Shown: in pieces, positions 10,598 to 20,835 of the stretch | Layout: each line of letters opens with the position of its first letter | Position numbering within the stretch: the first letter of the stretch is position 1 | DNA from: Heterohyrax brucei | Taxonomy: Eukaryota > Chordata > Mammalia > Hyracoidea > Procaviidae | Assembly: GCA_028571685.1 (NCBI GenBank) | Contig: CM053148.1 | Coordinates: 92,588,001 to 92,652,000, forward strand | Direction of reading: 5' to 3' | Length of the DNA stretch: 64,000 nucleotides | Notes under the pieces: model-generated | Told to the model about the DNA's origin: nothing | The model's database searches: none | Seen by the model: only the letters and a program-made list of their open reading frames with translations | Made by a program: the position numbers and the translations under genes

Positions 10598-11112
10598 TGA
10601 AAGGGAGGCCCTTGGCCAGCCCAGCTCCATCTTGCTACAAACGGAAGCTAAGAGAACAATGTTATAAACGTTAAGTCCCGAGAACTTGCTTCTCCCCATT
10701 CCTAAGAATTCACCATATACTGATCATAAGTTACACAGATAATCTTTCCTCTTAGGAACATTGATTAATTGTTCTTTTTATGCCCTTTCAGTTATCTTTT
10801 AAGATTCCTGAACCAAATCATCAGGCAGTTTGGATGATTATCAGGCCCCAATTTGTTTGAGCCATGGAGACCCCCACAAAAGATATTTTTGAAACATCAA
10901 AATAAGTACTTGTGTGGACCGGGAAAATATTAACCAGCATTCCCTGCTTATTCAACCTATATAACCTCCAGGCTTAACCTACAAGGGAGGAACTGATTGT
11001 CCCTTGCCTCTTTGTGTGTCAACACTCAAAAAAGTCCTCATTTAATCACCTCACCTCCTGTCTCAGTATTGGCTTTGTGGACAGGCAGCACGGATCCGTG
11101 ACTGCACTTACA
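10598..11112 (+). mobile_element. Class I ERV solo LTR (fossil)
   Basis: Bounded by TG (10598) and CA (11112), with the 4-bp duplication ATAA directly outside both ends, as class I (gammaretrovirus-like) integrations leave. A TATA-like box (ctatataacc) lies near 10957. About 515 bp; no internal region is attached, so recombination between two LTRs probably removed it. Younger-looking than the MaLR copies, but no family name can be given. Confidence 0.7.
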
Positions 11113-11870
11113 ATAAGATCTTTTAAAAGGCACTTTAGCACATAGATTTAGTGTTATTTGTAAAATGTGAAATACGGACCCTTCAAGGCTATCATATCTT
11201 TAATGGATGGTAGCATAAGTCATTTTGTTATAGCAAGGAAATTATAACAATAGGATTGTATGCTCATTTGTTTTTATTTTATTTAGTGTGATGACATATT
11301 GAAGTAAAGAATAGATAATTATTGGGGTGCAATTCATCTTATTTAGTATTAATCTTGTCTAAATGAAATTTTAGAACATCATTAGACAAAATGCAACAGT
11401 ACAGAAAGTAATAAATAATGCAATTTGTTGATTTTAGAAAAAAGGATGATTCCCTCCTTTTTCTCACAGAATAGACAAGGAAACAAGACAGAGACAACTT
11501 CTAGTGAAATAGATAAGGGCAGTAAAGCATTTTTTAAAAAAAACTTGTGTTGGTGTCCCCATCTTTAACATGCTTATGTATAAGAGAAGGGTTTTGAAAC
11601 AAAATAGCTTATTCCATGGAGAACAATTGATTTGAGCTATCTCAAAGCCAAGTAGATATACCCTCATAACATGTTTACATTCTAAACTGGGATGCTTTTG
11701 CTTACTAGTTATATAGATCTGTGTAAGCCTAGGAGTGAATGTGACTAATACTTAGATCTGCCTATGGATCAACATAAAATATTTGGAGATGGAGTTTGGG
11801 AATAAACTCTTGGTCACTGAGAATACATTGTTTTTGTGGTCTCTTTATCCTGGTAATTTTTCCAGAAGAC
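11113..11870. other. AT-rich DNA with no recognised repeat
   Basis: I see no element or gene signal in this interval. Confidence 0.4.
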
Positions 11871-12243
11871 TGTTATGGTGGATTAAAGTTACATACCAAC
11901 TTGGCTAGGCCATGATTCTGAGTGGTTTGGCAGATATTATGTAATCATCCTCCCTTTTGTAATCTAATGTAAGCAGCCAATCTGCTGAATGGGGAGTTTC
12001 CTGGGAGGTGTGGCCTGCATCCATCATCTGTGGGTGCTCTGGCAAAGTTCGCTCTGTCTCAGTTCTGTACCTGACTTACCAGCCTGTGACCTCCAGTTCT
12101 TGGGAAGTGAGCCAGTAGCCAGCTGCAACCACCTGAGTCAGGAAAACCCTCCAGCCTGACACCTATCTTACAAATTTGAGACTTGCCAGCCTCTGCAACT
12201 GCTTAAGCCCTTTCCTTGAAATAAGTCTCTTGTTATAAATGTA
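11871..12243 (+). mobile_element. MaLR-like LTR, probable (fossil)
   Basis: Starts TGTTATGGTGGATT, followed by 'cttggctaggccatgattc', which is typical of MLT1-like LTRs in forward orientation. The second half differs from the copies at 4897, 26740 and 45124, so it is another subfamily. The right end runs into the SINE. Confidence 0.55.
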
Positions 12244-12245
12244 TG

Positions 12246-12402
12246 GATCTTTAGTTGCATGGTTGTTAAGAACTTGGCTGGCAAACAAAAGATCAGCCAT
12301 TTGAATCCACTAGTTGCTCCTTGGAAACTCTATGGGACAGTTCTATTCTGTCTCATAAAGAGTTGCTATGAGTTGGAATCCATTTGATGTCAACAAGTTT
12401 TT
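12246..12402 (+). mobile_element. AfroSINE, short form
   Basis: Decayed head, then 'aagatcagccatttgaatcc', 'ctccttggaaactctatggg' and tail 'agttgctatgagttggaatc'. It abuts the end of the LTR. Confidence 0.85.
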
Positions 12403-13312
12403 TCTTTTTGTAGACTTTTTTTTAATGCATATTTATATGTAGACTTCACCGGTTTTCTCCTCTAGAGAACTCAGTCTAGAACAACTTAGGAAAATTGTTC
12501 ATCCCTAGCTCCAAATCTGTCTTCTTATTCTTATTTCTTTAATTAACAACTAGAAACAATCAGCAATCATATGACAGACAATAGTATCTTTAAAAATAAA
12601 GATTTTGCCTATACTTATAGGATTATGCCTATACTTACATTTGAATGGCTTCCTCTGAGTAAAATGTTACATAGGTATGACACAAACAGATTTAATTTTG
12701 GCCCTCACCTATTTTTCACATTCTTTTGGCCTGTTTCCCCTATCGCTAGAGTCACATACATTTAGTGTCTACTTTTCACTGTTGCCTTCTCAGAACTACA
12801 ATCCCATTGGTGCTATTGTGTTTCGCCCAGAGTCACTGTGCTCTTTAATGACTCACTCTGTGCTTGTCATTACTTTCATTTAATTCTATTTATCTAAGAT
12901 AATATCAGCTCAATTAATACTTTTACTTTTAAATCAAGCACTTTTTTATAGTATCTTCTGTGTATTAGTTGCATTTTTACATGCTTTACAATATTATGGC
13001 ATTTTGGTTCATTGCTAGGATTCTGATGACACTGCTGAAAATGATGCCTATTGACATGGTCTAGCAGAACTTTCTATTTCCTCCCAATTCTTTAGAGAAA
13101 ATTCTGAGTTCTGTTCACTCTTTCTCAATTTCCACCAGAGGTAAATTTCTGAAAGAAAGAAAAAAAAAAAACAATAAAAGGAAGTATATCATGGCACTGT
13201 CATACTTAAAGAAAGAAAATTTATTTTAGATTGTGAAGTATAAAGGAAACATTGCATATGAAACTGTTGAATTAAAACCCAAAATTCTGCAGGATGTGTG
13301 TCTACATAGAGC
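12403..13312. other. AT-rich DNA with no recognised repeat
   Basis: The overlapping frames of 64-68 codons near 12571-12883 have no recognisable domain. A 12-base A run lies at 13160-13171. Confidence 0.4.
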
Positions 13313-13363
13313 ACTGACAGTTAGGTTTGTGAACTCATCCTAGTAAAAGTGCTACATATCTCA

Positions 13364-13529
13364 CTGATGAATATCACTATGGTCACCTTCAAAGTACTCC
13401 CTTTGGGAAGCTATGTACTGATGCCAGCAACTAGTCCACTCTTCAAAGAAATTTGGGAACTCCTTTTCTGGAATGGCTATCAGAGCTGTTGTTGTATTAC
13501 CCTTGATATCATTAAAATGTCTTCCTTTC
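13364..13529 (-). pseudogene. Mariner transposase C-terminal fragment
   Basis: About 50 codons open to the natural stop: RHFNDIKGNTTTALIAIPEK, then EFPNFFEEWTS and REYFEGDHSDIHQ. The family is the mammalian mariner group whose proteins end in FEGD-type motifs. N-terminal and central domains are missing, so it cannot act. The upstream part of the frame continues beyond the L1, near 15849-15960. Confidence 0.8.
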
Positions 13530-15837
13530 AGGGAAGAAGGATTGGAGGTAAAGCACTACTGAAGAAGAAGAACACACCGGGGGGGGGCGGGGCTCATGAC
13601 CTTTAGAACCTATTACACTGCCACAGTAGTCAAAACAGCCTGGTACTGGTACGAAAAGAGACAGATAGATCAATGGAACAAAATTGAGACCCCAGAGATG
13701 TCACCGTCTTCCTATGAAAAGTTGATATATGACAAAGACCCTAAGACATTAAACTGGGGAAAAAAATTCCTTCAATAAATGGTGCTGGCAAAATTGGATA
13801 TCCATCTGCCAAAAATTGAAATAAGACCCAAGTCTTACATGTTATACAAAAACCAAATCACACTAGATAAAAGACCTAAATATCAAATTTAAAATGATAA
13901 ATTTCATCCAAGAAAAAGTAGGAACAACAATGGAAGTTTTAATACACAATGTAGATAAACTTCAAAATCTGTCAAACCAACCACAAACAACACCAGAGAA
14001 AGTAAATAAATGGCAACTATTAAGAATCAAACACTTTTACTCATTCAAAGACTTTTATTACTAGGCTTAAAAGGCCACCTACAGAATGAGAAAAAATATT
14101 TGGCAGCTATGTCAGACCGAAGCCTGATCTCCATAATCTGTAAGGTACTACAAAATATCAATAAGAAAAAGACAAATCACCCAGTTAATTGATGGGTAAA
14201 GGAGATAGACAGACACTTCTCTAAAGAGGAGATACAGGCAGCCAAAAACCACATGTGGACATGCTCACAGTCATTAATTATTAAAGAAATTCAAATCAAA
14301 ATTACAATGAGATGCCATCTCACCCAAACAAGATTGGCCATGGTTCAAAAAATGCAAAACAACACATGCTGGAGAGGCTGTGGAGAAATTGGAACTCTCC
14401 TACACTATTGGTGGGATTGCAAAATGGTGCAACCTCTTTGGAAGGCTATCTGGCACTTCCTTAAAAAGCTGGATCTGGATATACCGTTTGACACAATAAT
14501 TCCACTGCTCAGAATATATCCTACAGAATAAAGGCCATTCATACCAACTGATACATGCACAAGAGTGTTCATTGCAGCACAGTCCACAATAGCAAAGGAT
14601 GGAATCAACCCAGATGCCCAACAACAGAGGAATGGATAGGTAAACTATGGTGTCTATACTCAATGTAACACTAAGCAATGATAAAGAACAACGATGTTTT
14701 TAGGAAACATCTCATAACCTGGTTTCAATTGGAGGACATTATGCTGAGTGAAAGTAGTCAGCGACAAAAAGACAAATATTGTATGAGACCTCTACGATAA
14801 GAACTTAAAAACAGACTCATGCATAGAAGAAAAGATTCTTTGATGGCTGCAAAGGTGGGGAGGGTGGGAGGACAAGGAGGAGGGAAGGTTTTGATTAGAT
14901 AGTTGATAGAAATTTCTTTGGGTGAAATCTGTGACAGGACACATTAGACTGAAGATCAATATTAACTGGACTTCAACATAACATGATTACTTCCCCCATC
15001 TTAATCCAATATTGAGAGGACAGAGTAGTTGGGTGGGGGACCAGGGATCATGCTCTCAGGGGAAATCGAGGCCAATTGTCACAACTAGCATTTTGCTAAT
15101 TTTATTAGCTGTCTTTTGCTAATTAGCTGTGATTTGTCTTTTTCTGTACCCCACATTGGTGAGTCACATCTGGGGTCTTAAAAGCTACCAAGCTGCCATC
15201 TGAGGGTACATCAAATGGCCCCAAGTCAGCAGGAAGGGATGATCACCAAGGATGTAAATGACACGGGGGACAGAGAACTCGGAAGACAGAGAGACCCACG
15301 TGAATGTGTGACTACATCAACTTGTAACCAGAAGAACTGAATGGTGCCCGGCCACCACCAGTGATAGCCATGATGGAGCTCACAAAATTGAGTCTCACTG
15401 GCAACAGAAGAATAAAAAGAGGTACACTCTGAGATCTCCATTAAAAGACCACAATTGATGGTCCAGGGGCCTCGGAGTTCCCATGGGACAATGGCCACTG
15501 GCCCTGATGCTGCCCCTGTATATAAATCATCATGGAGGTCAACTTGCAGACAGGAATGGATTAGACTTGGATACACAGCGTGACCATACCATGTGTGTGC
15601 TCTATGGTTCTGTGCATCTGTAGGATCTCGTCCTGCTGACCGCTTATTGGAGGAAAGGGAGTGGGTGGAGAGGAGAGGATAGGAGATTGTTGGGAGGATA
15701 AGACACGTGTGGAGCGGAGAGGAAGAGTGTGCTGTCACTGGGCAGGGAGAGCAGTGGGAGCTGCATATAGCTGGGCATGTAAATTTACATGAGAATGTAC
15801 ATTTTCATGCAATCATAACTGAAAAAAAAATTTCTTC
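13530..15837 (+). mobile_element. L1 LINE, 5'-truncated, with exact target duplication
   Basis: Flanked by the perfect 11-bp repeat gtcttcctttc (13519-13529 and 15838-15848). Contains the last third of ORF2 ([20 protein letters not shown] near 13610, CWRGCGEIGTLLHYWWDC near 14370, PFDTIIPLLRIYP near 14490) with several stops and shifts, then a 3' UTR of about 1 kb from about 14820, and an A9 tail. A G-rich run lies at about 13578-13590 near the 5' end. It landed inside the mariner composite and so is younger than it. Confidence 0.9.
13596..14690 (+). pseudogene. L1 ORF2 C-terminal remnant
   Basis: Pieces of L1 ORF2 downstream of the RT domain, including the cysteine-rich end (CWRGCGEIGTLLHYWWDCKM). 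Open stretches at 13596-13778, 14010-14192 and 14253-14531 are separated by stops and at least one frame change. Neither an endonuclease nor an RT active site is present. Confidence 0.85.
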
Positions 15838-16172
15838 GTCTTCCTTTCGGTAATTCCTTTATCTTCAGGTAAAGAAAAAGTATTGGGGGACAGATTAGGT
15901 GAGTAGGAAGGGTGTTCCAATACAGTTATTTGTTTAATGTCTAAAAACTCCCTCACAGATGACTACACAGTTAAGTTTGTAAATTTGCCACCATGCCAGT
16001 ATGTGCTGTGGGCATTCCAGAATGAGTTCCAAAATTGCTTCAAAGGGTTAACTAGGTACTCTCATTGGGGCTTCCCAAGGGGAGTGTTTTGAAGGTGACC
16101 ATAGTGATATTTAGCAATGAGATATGTAGCACTGAGAATAATTAAGTTTGCAGACTTACTAAATAACACATC

Positions 16173-16605
16173 AAAATGTATAAGAAAACCACCAATTTCT
16201 TGTTAGTAGTATATGAGAAGTCAAGGCAGAAAGATATAAATATACTGCAAGGATAAACATATGTATTCAACATTTTAAGTCTCTGGAAAAATGTAGATTT
16301 GGGCATGTTATCTTTAAAAAAATCTCATTAGCTATCTGTGTTTATTATTATTTTTATGACTTTGAATCAAAATTATTTTAAAAAGGTGAAACAAATACCC
16401 ACTCTCTTTTCATGTATTATCCAAAGTTAAAATCTGTAGTTCCTCATCAGTACACATGATCCATTTCCACTGGACTGAATTCATCAACAGTTTTTTTCCC
16501 ACACTTTTGTAAACTCATTCTATTTCTGTGCATCAATATCTGCTACACTGAAGAAGTCCATCTTTCTACTCCATTACAATATTTTTCTCTGCCTTCATTA
16601 TCATC
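16173..16605. other. Stretch without recognised repeats
   Basis: AT-rich; nothing assignable. Confidence 0.4.
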
Positions 16606-16698
16606 TTTTGTTATTGTTAGTTGCTGTGGAGTCCATCCTGACTCATGTTTATCCTGTGTGTTACAGACTGCTGCCTAGGGTTTCCTGGTTCTAATCTT

Positions 16699-17055
16699 AA
16701 CAGAGGAGCCCAGGTGTCACCGTAGTTAACAGATAGACTGCTAACCAGATAGTCGACAGTTAGGATCCACTAGCTACTCCCTGGAAATTTTGTGGGGGCA
16801 GTTTTAGTCTGTCCTAAAGGGTCACTGGAGACCCTCGTGACGTAGTGGTTGAGTGCTATGGCAGTGAAACAAAAAGGTGTCAGTCTGAACCCACCAGGAG
16901 ATCCTTGCAAACCCTATGGGTTAGTTGTATTCTGTCCTGTAGGGTCACTATGAGTCTGAATCAACTCCACGGCACTGGGTTTGGTTTGGTTTGGTTAAAA
17001 GGGTCACTATGAGTGAAAACTGATTCAAGTGCAATGGGTTTGGCTTTGGGTTTTG
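16699..17055 (+). mobile_element. AfroSINE B, inserted in SINE A
   Basis: Head 'ggagcccaggtgtcaccgta'; its tail is completed at 16998-17055 (agggtcactatgag, then ggtttggctttggg). Flanked by the short repeat aatctt (16693-16698 and 17056-17061). It is itself split by SINE C within its tail. Confidence 0.85.
16827..16997 (+). mobile_element. AfroSINE C, inserted in SINE B
   Basis: Complete copy from 'ggagaccctcgtgacgtagt' to a clean tail (tttggtttggtttggtt). Flanked by the perfect 11-bp repeat aaagggtcact (16816-16826 and 16998-17008). Least decayed and therefore the youngest of the nest. Confidence 0.9.
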
Positions 17056-17172
17056 AATCTTCACAAAAGTGGATTACTAAGTCTTTTCTTCTGTGTTACT
17101 GCCAGGTGAGTTTGAAAGTCCAATCTTTAGATCAGAAGTTGAGCACAAGCCATTTGTGCCACCTAGGGACCT

Positions 17173-17845
17173 CTACCATCTTTTAAAAATATTATATTTT
17201 GTGTTTTCCTAATGTAACCTCCCTGTCAAGTATTTATGACAAGTTTCTTCCCCAAATGCTGGGCCTTAATATTCACCAGTATTAATTTTATTCTGAATAT
17301 GCAAGCAAAATGTTCTGGATGAGAGACAGATTAAATATCACTTACATTAAAATAATTAGATTGTTCCATTTGACTTATTTCTTACCCCTGGGATGACACA
17401 ATGATTTTCAGATGGAGAAATCTATATGAGTGACGTGACATTCCATAGGTAAAGGTTAGAAGGAAATAATAATAATAATTTGTTTCTGTTTATAAAGGCT
17501 TTCTGGTGTATTTTTTTTTTAAAGTAAATGAGATTTAATGTTTATTTCATTCCTTATGAATTTAAATTGCTTTGTCCATGGGTAGATAAATTCACTGTCT
17601 ATACAGTAATAAATTACCTTATAAGGTTTGCTTTTAAATTGGTAAAATATGCTCAGAAAACCCTAATTGTACAGTGACACAAAAATATTTCTCCTAAAAC
17701 CCAGCAAAACCAAAAACTCAAATTAATGTCATCAGAAGGAATAAGTCAAGTACGAGTAGAGTGGATAAATAAATCTATAATACCTTGATAAATACTCACT
17801 TTGAAGAAATACCAGAAGGGTGATAATGAGGTAGAAGAAAAAGAG
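17173..17845. other. AT-rich DNA with an AAT microsatellite
   Basis: An (AAT)n tract of about 15 bases lies near 17466-17480. No other recognised element. Confidence 0.4.
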
Positions 17846-18043
17846 TGTCCCAGAAGAACAGTGTAGAAGTAAAGCATTTGGCTGCTGAAAGATCACCTGT
17901 TCAAACCTACCAGCTGCTCCTAGGGAGAAAGGTGGTGGAGTCGACTTCTGTAAAGATTACCGCCTTGAAAACTTCATGATAGAGTCCTTCTCTACCCTGT
18001 GGGGTCGCTGTGAGTTAAAATTGATTCAATGGCAGTGGGTTTT
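17846..18043 (+). mobile_element. AfroSINE, long form
   Basis: Decayed head near 'gtaaagcatttggctgctga', long-form middle 'tcgacttctgtaaagattac', tail 'gggtcgctgtgagttaaaat' ending in T-rich sequence. Confidence 0.85.
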
Positions 18044-18054
18044 GTTTTTTTATA

Positions 18055-18192
18055 TAACAGCTGCTAACTAAAAGGTTGGTAGTTTGAATCCCCCAGCCAC
18101 TCCTTGGAAACCCTATGGGGCAGTTCTGCCCTGGCCTGTGGAGTCATCATGAGTTGGAATCAAAGCTAAAAGTAAAAGGTTTGTTTTGTTTT
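18055..18192 (+). mobile_element. AfroSINE, 5'-truncated
   Basis: Starts inside the head at 'acagctgctaactaaaaggt' and runs to a T/G tail (gttttgttttg). It sits directly after the previous SINE in the same orientation and leads into the purine tract. Confidence 0.85.
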
Positions 18193-18202
18193 GGGGGGGT
18201 TG

Positions 18203-18345
18203 TAGCAAAAAAAAGGAATAGGAGGAAGAAAGGGAGGGAGGGAGGAGGGAAGAGGAAAGGGGAAGTAAGGAAGAAAGAAGTAGGAAGGAGGGAAGGAAGG
18301 AGTGAAGGAGAAGGGAATGGAGAGAGAGAAGAAAGAGAGAAAGAT
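18203..18345 (+). repeat. Polypurine (GGAA/GGGA) tract
   Basis: About 140 bases almost free of pyrimidines, made of shifting aggag, aaggg and gaaag units. The 78-codon frame across it (rich in E, G, K and R) is an artefact of composition. Such tracts can form triplex DNA and are length-variable. Confidence 0.85.
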
Positions 18346-18404
18346 GCCTAAAGAAGTTAGACAGTGGTTATCCATTCTTTTGTTTCCTTTGAGGATTTCT
18401 CACG

Positions 18405-18458
18405 TGCTTATGAGCTGGACCCAGTGATGGTAGTGGGTTTGGGTTTTCCTTTAGTACG
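18405..18458 (+). mobile_element. AfroSINE 3' fragment
   Basis: Only the tail is visible (gagctggacccagtgatgg, then tagtgggtttgggtttt). Confidence 0.6.
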
Positions 18459-18647
18459 ACACTGGGAGAGCTTAAAGAATTGAAATTTAGCATTCATCTC
18501 TGATGGCAATTAAATTCGACATAGTTGCTGAAATGAGGGGAAATTCATCAAGATTTATTATTTTGTCCATTAATATAATTCATTCATCTGCAATTTAAAA
18601 CATAAAATGTAAACATTAATTTGCAAATTCAGTCAACCCACATGTAT

Positions 18648-18684
18648 TCCCTTTGAGTCATTCTGACTCACAGCAAACCCCTAT
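18648..18684 (-). mobile_element. AfroSINE 3' fragment, reversed
   Basis: 'tttgagtcattctgactcac' followed by 'agcaaacccctata' is the reversed tail core; then comes a TA/CA-rich microsatellite. Confidence 0.55.
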
Positions 18685-18758
18685 ATATATGGGCTTGTAC
18701 ATGTATATAAACACACTCACACATACATGCATATAGATGTATATACATATATATGTAT
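18685..18758. repeat. TA/CA-rich microsatellite
   Basis: Alternating tatata, acacac and catgcata units, ending tatatacatatatatgt at the head of the next SINE. Confidence 0.75.
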
Positions 18759-18930
18759 GGAGCCCTGGTGGTGAAGTAGTTCACAGCTGTGACTGCTAAC
18801 CAAAAATGTCACCAGTTTGAATCCACCAGCCACCAGCTTCTCCCTGGAAACCTCTGGGACAGGGGCAATTCTACTCAGTCTTATGGGGTCACTGTGGGTT
18901 GGAATCAGCTAAAGGGCAACAGATTTATAC
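18759..18930 (+). mobile_element. AfroSINE, short form
   Basis: 'ggagccctggtggtgaagta' to 'ggtcactgtgggttggaatc'. First of four same-orientation SINEs in 720 bases. Confidence 0.9.
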
Positions 18931-18977
18931 ACACACACATGCATGCATGCCTGCATACATACTACACATACATGTAT

Positions 18978-19160
18978 GGAAAACCCTGATGGTGTCGTGG
19001 TTAAGAGCTACAGCAGCTAACCAAAAGTTGGCAGTTTGAATCCACCAGACACTCCTTGGAAACCCTATGGAGCAGTTCTTCTCTATCCTTTTATATATAT
19101 ATATATGTATACATATATATATCCTTATATATATATATATATATAAGTTCTTCTCTATCC
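18978..19160 (+). mobile_element. AfroSINE with TA repeat in place of its tail
   Basis: Head 'aaccctgatggtgtcgtggt' through 'gcagttcttctctatcc', then long TA repeats (about 19091-19144). The words 'agttcttctctatcc' then recur at about 19146-19160, as if the repeat expanded between two copies of a short duplication. Confidence 0.8.
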
Positions 19161-19173
19161 ATATGTATATATG

Positions 19174-19318
19174 GTGAAACACTGATGACATAGTGGGTTA
19201 AATGCTGTGTCTGCCAGTTCAAATTCACCAGGCGGTCCTTGGAAACTCTACAGAGCAGTTCTGCTCTGACCGCTAGAGTCTCTATGAGAGGGAGCCAGCT
19301 CAACAGCAGTAGGTTTTA
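19174..19318 (+). mobile_element. AfroSINE, short form
   Basis: 'gaaacactgatgacatagtg' to 'tctatgagagggagccagct' and 'caacagcagtagg'. Third of the cluster. Confidence 0.85.
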
Positions 19319-19328
19319 TACACATAGA

Positions 19329-19482
19329 TGAGCCCTGGTGGCACAGTGGCTAAAGACCTCAGCTGCTATCTGACAGTTCATTGGTTCAAATCCACCAGCT
19401 ACTTTGCAGGAGAAAGATGTGGCAGCCTGCTTCTGTAAAGATTTGCAGACTTGGAAACTCTGTGGGCAGCTCTACTCTGTCA
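19329..19482 (+). mobile_element. AfroSINE, long form, 3' end lost
   Basis: 'gagccctggtggcacagtgg', long-form segment 'agaaagatgtggcagcctgc', then 'gcagctctactctgtcacg', where similarity stops. Fourth of the cluster. Confidence 0.85.
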
Positions 19483-19483
19483 C

Positions 19484-19531
19484 GTATGCTCAAAAGACGA
19501 TAATTGGTTATGCTTAAAAGACAATAATTGG
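19484..19531 (+). repeat. 24-base tandem duplication
   Basis: Two adjacent units built on 'aaaagacrataattgg' (19492 and 19516 regions). A small local duplication just past the SINE cluster. Confidence 0.7.
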
Positions 19532-19969
19532 CCATCCCAACTCATTTATATATGTTTAAGCTGGTATAGGTATTCTGAAAGACAAAAGGTAACCATTTTT
19601 CCCCCCTTTTGCTGCTCTCTTAGCAGTTTTGGCTCAGCTTTATCACAGCCTTTCACCTGCCCAATAAATACCAAAGCTTATTAGTGATTTTGTAAATGAA
19701 ACCGTCGCTTCTGGGCTTAGACTTTTTTTTTTTTTTTCAATCTTGGTAAGTTTGTCCTGTGCTTCCGTCTTCTAATTCTGGAACTATTAGACAAATTTAC
19801 GTATTTTCCTGAAAATAAAATGTAATTCGTATTGTATCTAGCTTAATCTACTTAGAAAGGTTTTGTTTCTAGGACTGACTACCGAACATAAACATCTTTG
19901 TCAGAAGGAATTCACTTTCACTATTTCCTGGAAATATTCGGACTATCATGTAAGCCTCTTTTGATGACT

Positions 19970-20130
19970 AGGAAACCCTGGTGGTGTAGTGGGTTAAGTG
20001 CTATGTCTGCTAACCAAAATGTCAGCAGTTCAAATCCACTAAGCAATCCCTGGAAACTCTGTGGGGCAATTCTACTCTGATCTGTAGGGCCACTATGAGT
20101 CAGACCCAACTCGACAGCAACAGGTAGGTT
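19970..20130 (+). mobile_element. AfroSINE, short form
   Basis: 'ggaaaccctggtggtgtagt' to 'ccactatgagtcagacccaa' and 'ctcgacagcaacagg'. Well preserved. Confidence 0.92.
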
Positions 20131-20431
20131 ATCTACGACTAAACTGACCAGAATAGCTTTTGAATGCTATTTTTATAATGCCTTTTTGAATGTTATTTAA
20201 TAATAATAATTTAATAATACCATTCAGAGGCAGGAAAATATTTTTATAACTCTTTTGCATGTTTTGAAGTGGAATTTAGAATCATTTGTCCTGTCGTATA
20301 ATCTTGTTGTACCAATCAAAGTAGACAATCCATCTTTTTCTTTTAACATATTTTTTTAATGGGTCAGTTTATAGTGATGTTTGTCAGAGTAGTTACTAGA
20401 AAGCCAAATCATAAGACTGTTATCAAACTCT
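20131..20431. other. AT-rich DNA with no recognised repeat
   Basis: Contains short taataata runs; nothing else recognised. Confidence 0.4.
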
Positions 20432-20433
20432 TT

Positions 20434-20577
20434 GCCTTCTGGTGAAGTCTGACTCATAGCACCTATATCGAACAGAGCTGTCTGGTAGAGTATCCAAGGA
20501 GCTGCTCAGTGGATTTGAATTGCTGGTCTTTTAGTTAGCAGTAGCAGCCCTTAACTACTGGACCACCAGGGTTTCAT
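20434..20577 (-). mobile_element. AfroSINE, short form
   Basis: Reversed: 'gaagtctgactcatagcacc' at the tail, 'ccaccagggtttc' at the head. Followed by a 14-base A run at about 20588. Confidence 0.88.
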
Positions 20578-20835
20578 TAGTAGATTAAAAAAAAAAAAAA
20601 CACTGCCATGAAGTCAAGTTAAATAAGGGGAAATCCAGTGTAACATTTTCCCTTTATGTGATGTCAGATTGCTAAGTAAGTACCAAGTAACCGAGTACCC
20701 AGAATAGAATAGTTGTGACTTTTGTGATGTTTGTGCTTATCATAATTTCTCAGTGAAACATTTCATAAAGAATTGACAACAAATTTGAAATCTATTAATG
20801 AAACAAAATATAAACAGTAATTCTGCTATTCCCAA

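Larger units (their letters stand above)
13313..16172. mobile_element. Mariner-derived composite with two outward 3' ends, split by L1
   Basis: Left part 13313-13529: the reverse strand encodes a mariner transposase C-terminus (NTTTALIAIPEKEF, later REYFEGDHSDIHQ, then a stop at 13361-13363). Right part 15849-16172: its first half on the reverse strand reads KQITVLEHPSYSPNLSP, the DD(34)D-region motif of mariner, with a one-base frame change before the C-terminal block. Its last 160 bases are a forward copy of the same C-terminus (FQNEFQNCFKG) and end sequence. The outer ends therefore form a long inverted repeat (gtgctacatatctca appears at both ends, inverted). The L1 at 13530-15837 is inserted between the halves. 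A second copy with the same plan lies at 41985. Confidence 0.8.
16606..17172 (-). mobile_element. AfroSINE A, long form, host of two later SINEs
   Basis: Its reversed tail half is 16606-16698 (ttgttattgttagttgctgt) and its reversed head half 17062-17172 (aagtggattactaagtcttt, ending ttgtgccacctagggacc). The middle is interrupted by SINE B and, within that, SINE C. Confidence 0.85.

Noticed and set aside
15226-15738. A 170-codon reverse-strand frame, the longest in the window
   Set aside because: It is antisense to the L1 3' UTR; composition is histidine- and serine-rich with no known domain.
18115-18375. Frames with E/G/K/R repeats (forward) or F/P/S repeats (reverse)
   Set aside because: Pure products of the polypurine tract at 18203-18345.
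19550-19740. Possible LTR 3' end (caataaatacc and following)
   Set aside because: A single AATAAA-like signal and a T run are not enough; no borders or duplication found.
16606-20577. Regular spacing of similar blocks, at first glance like a repeat array
   Set aside because: The units are independently inserted SINEs of about 150-200 bases in both orientations, with different lengths and several with their own duplications. Not a CRISPR or satellite array.
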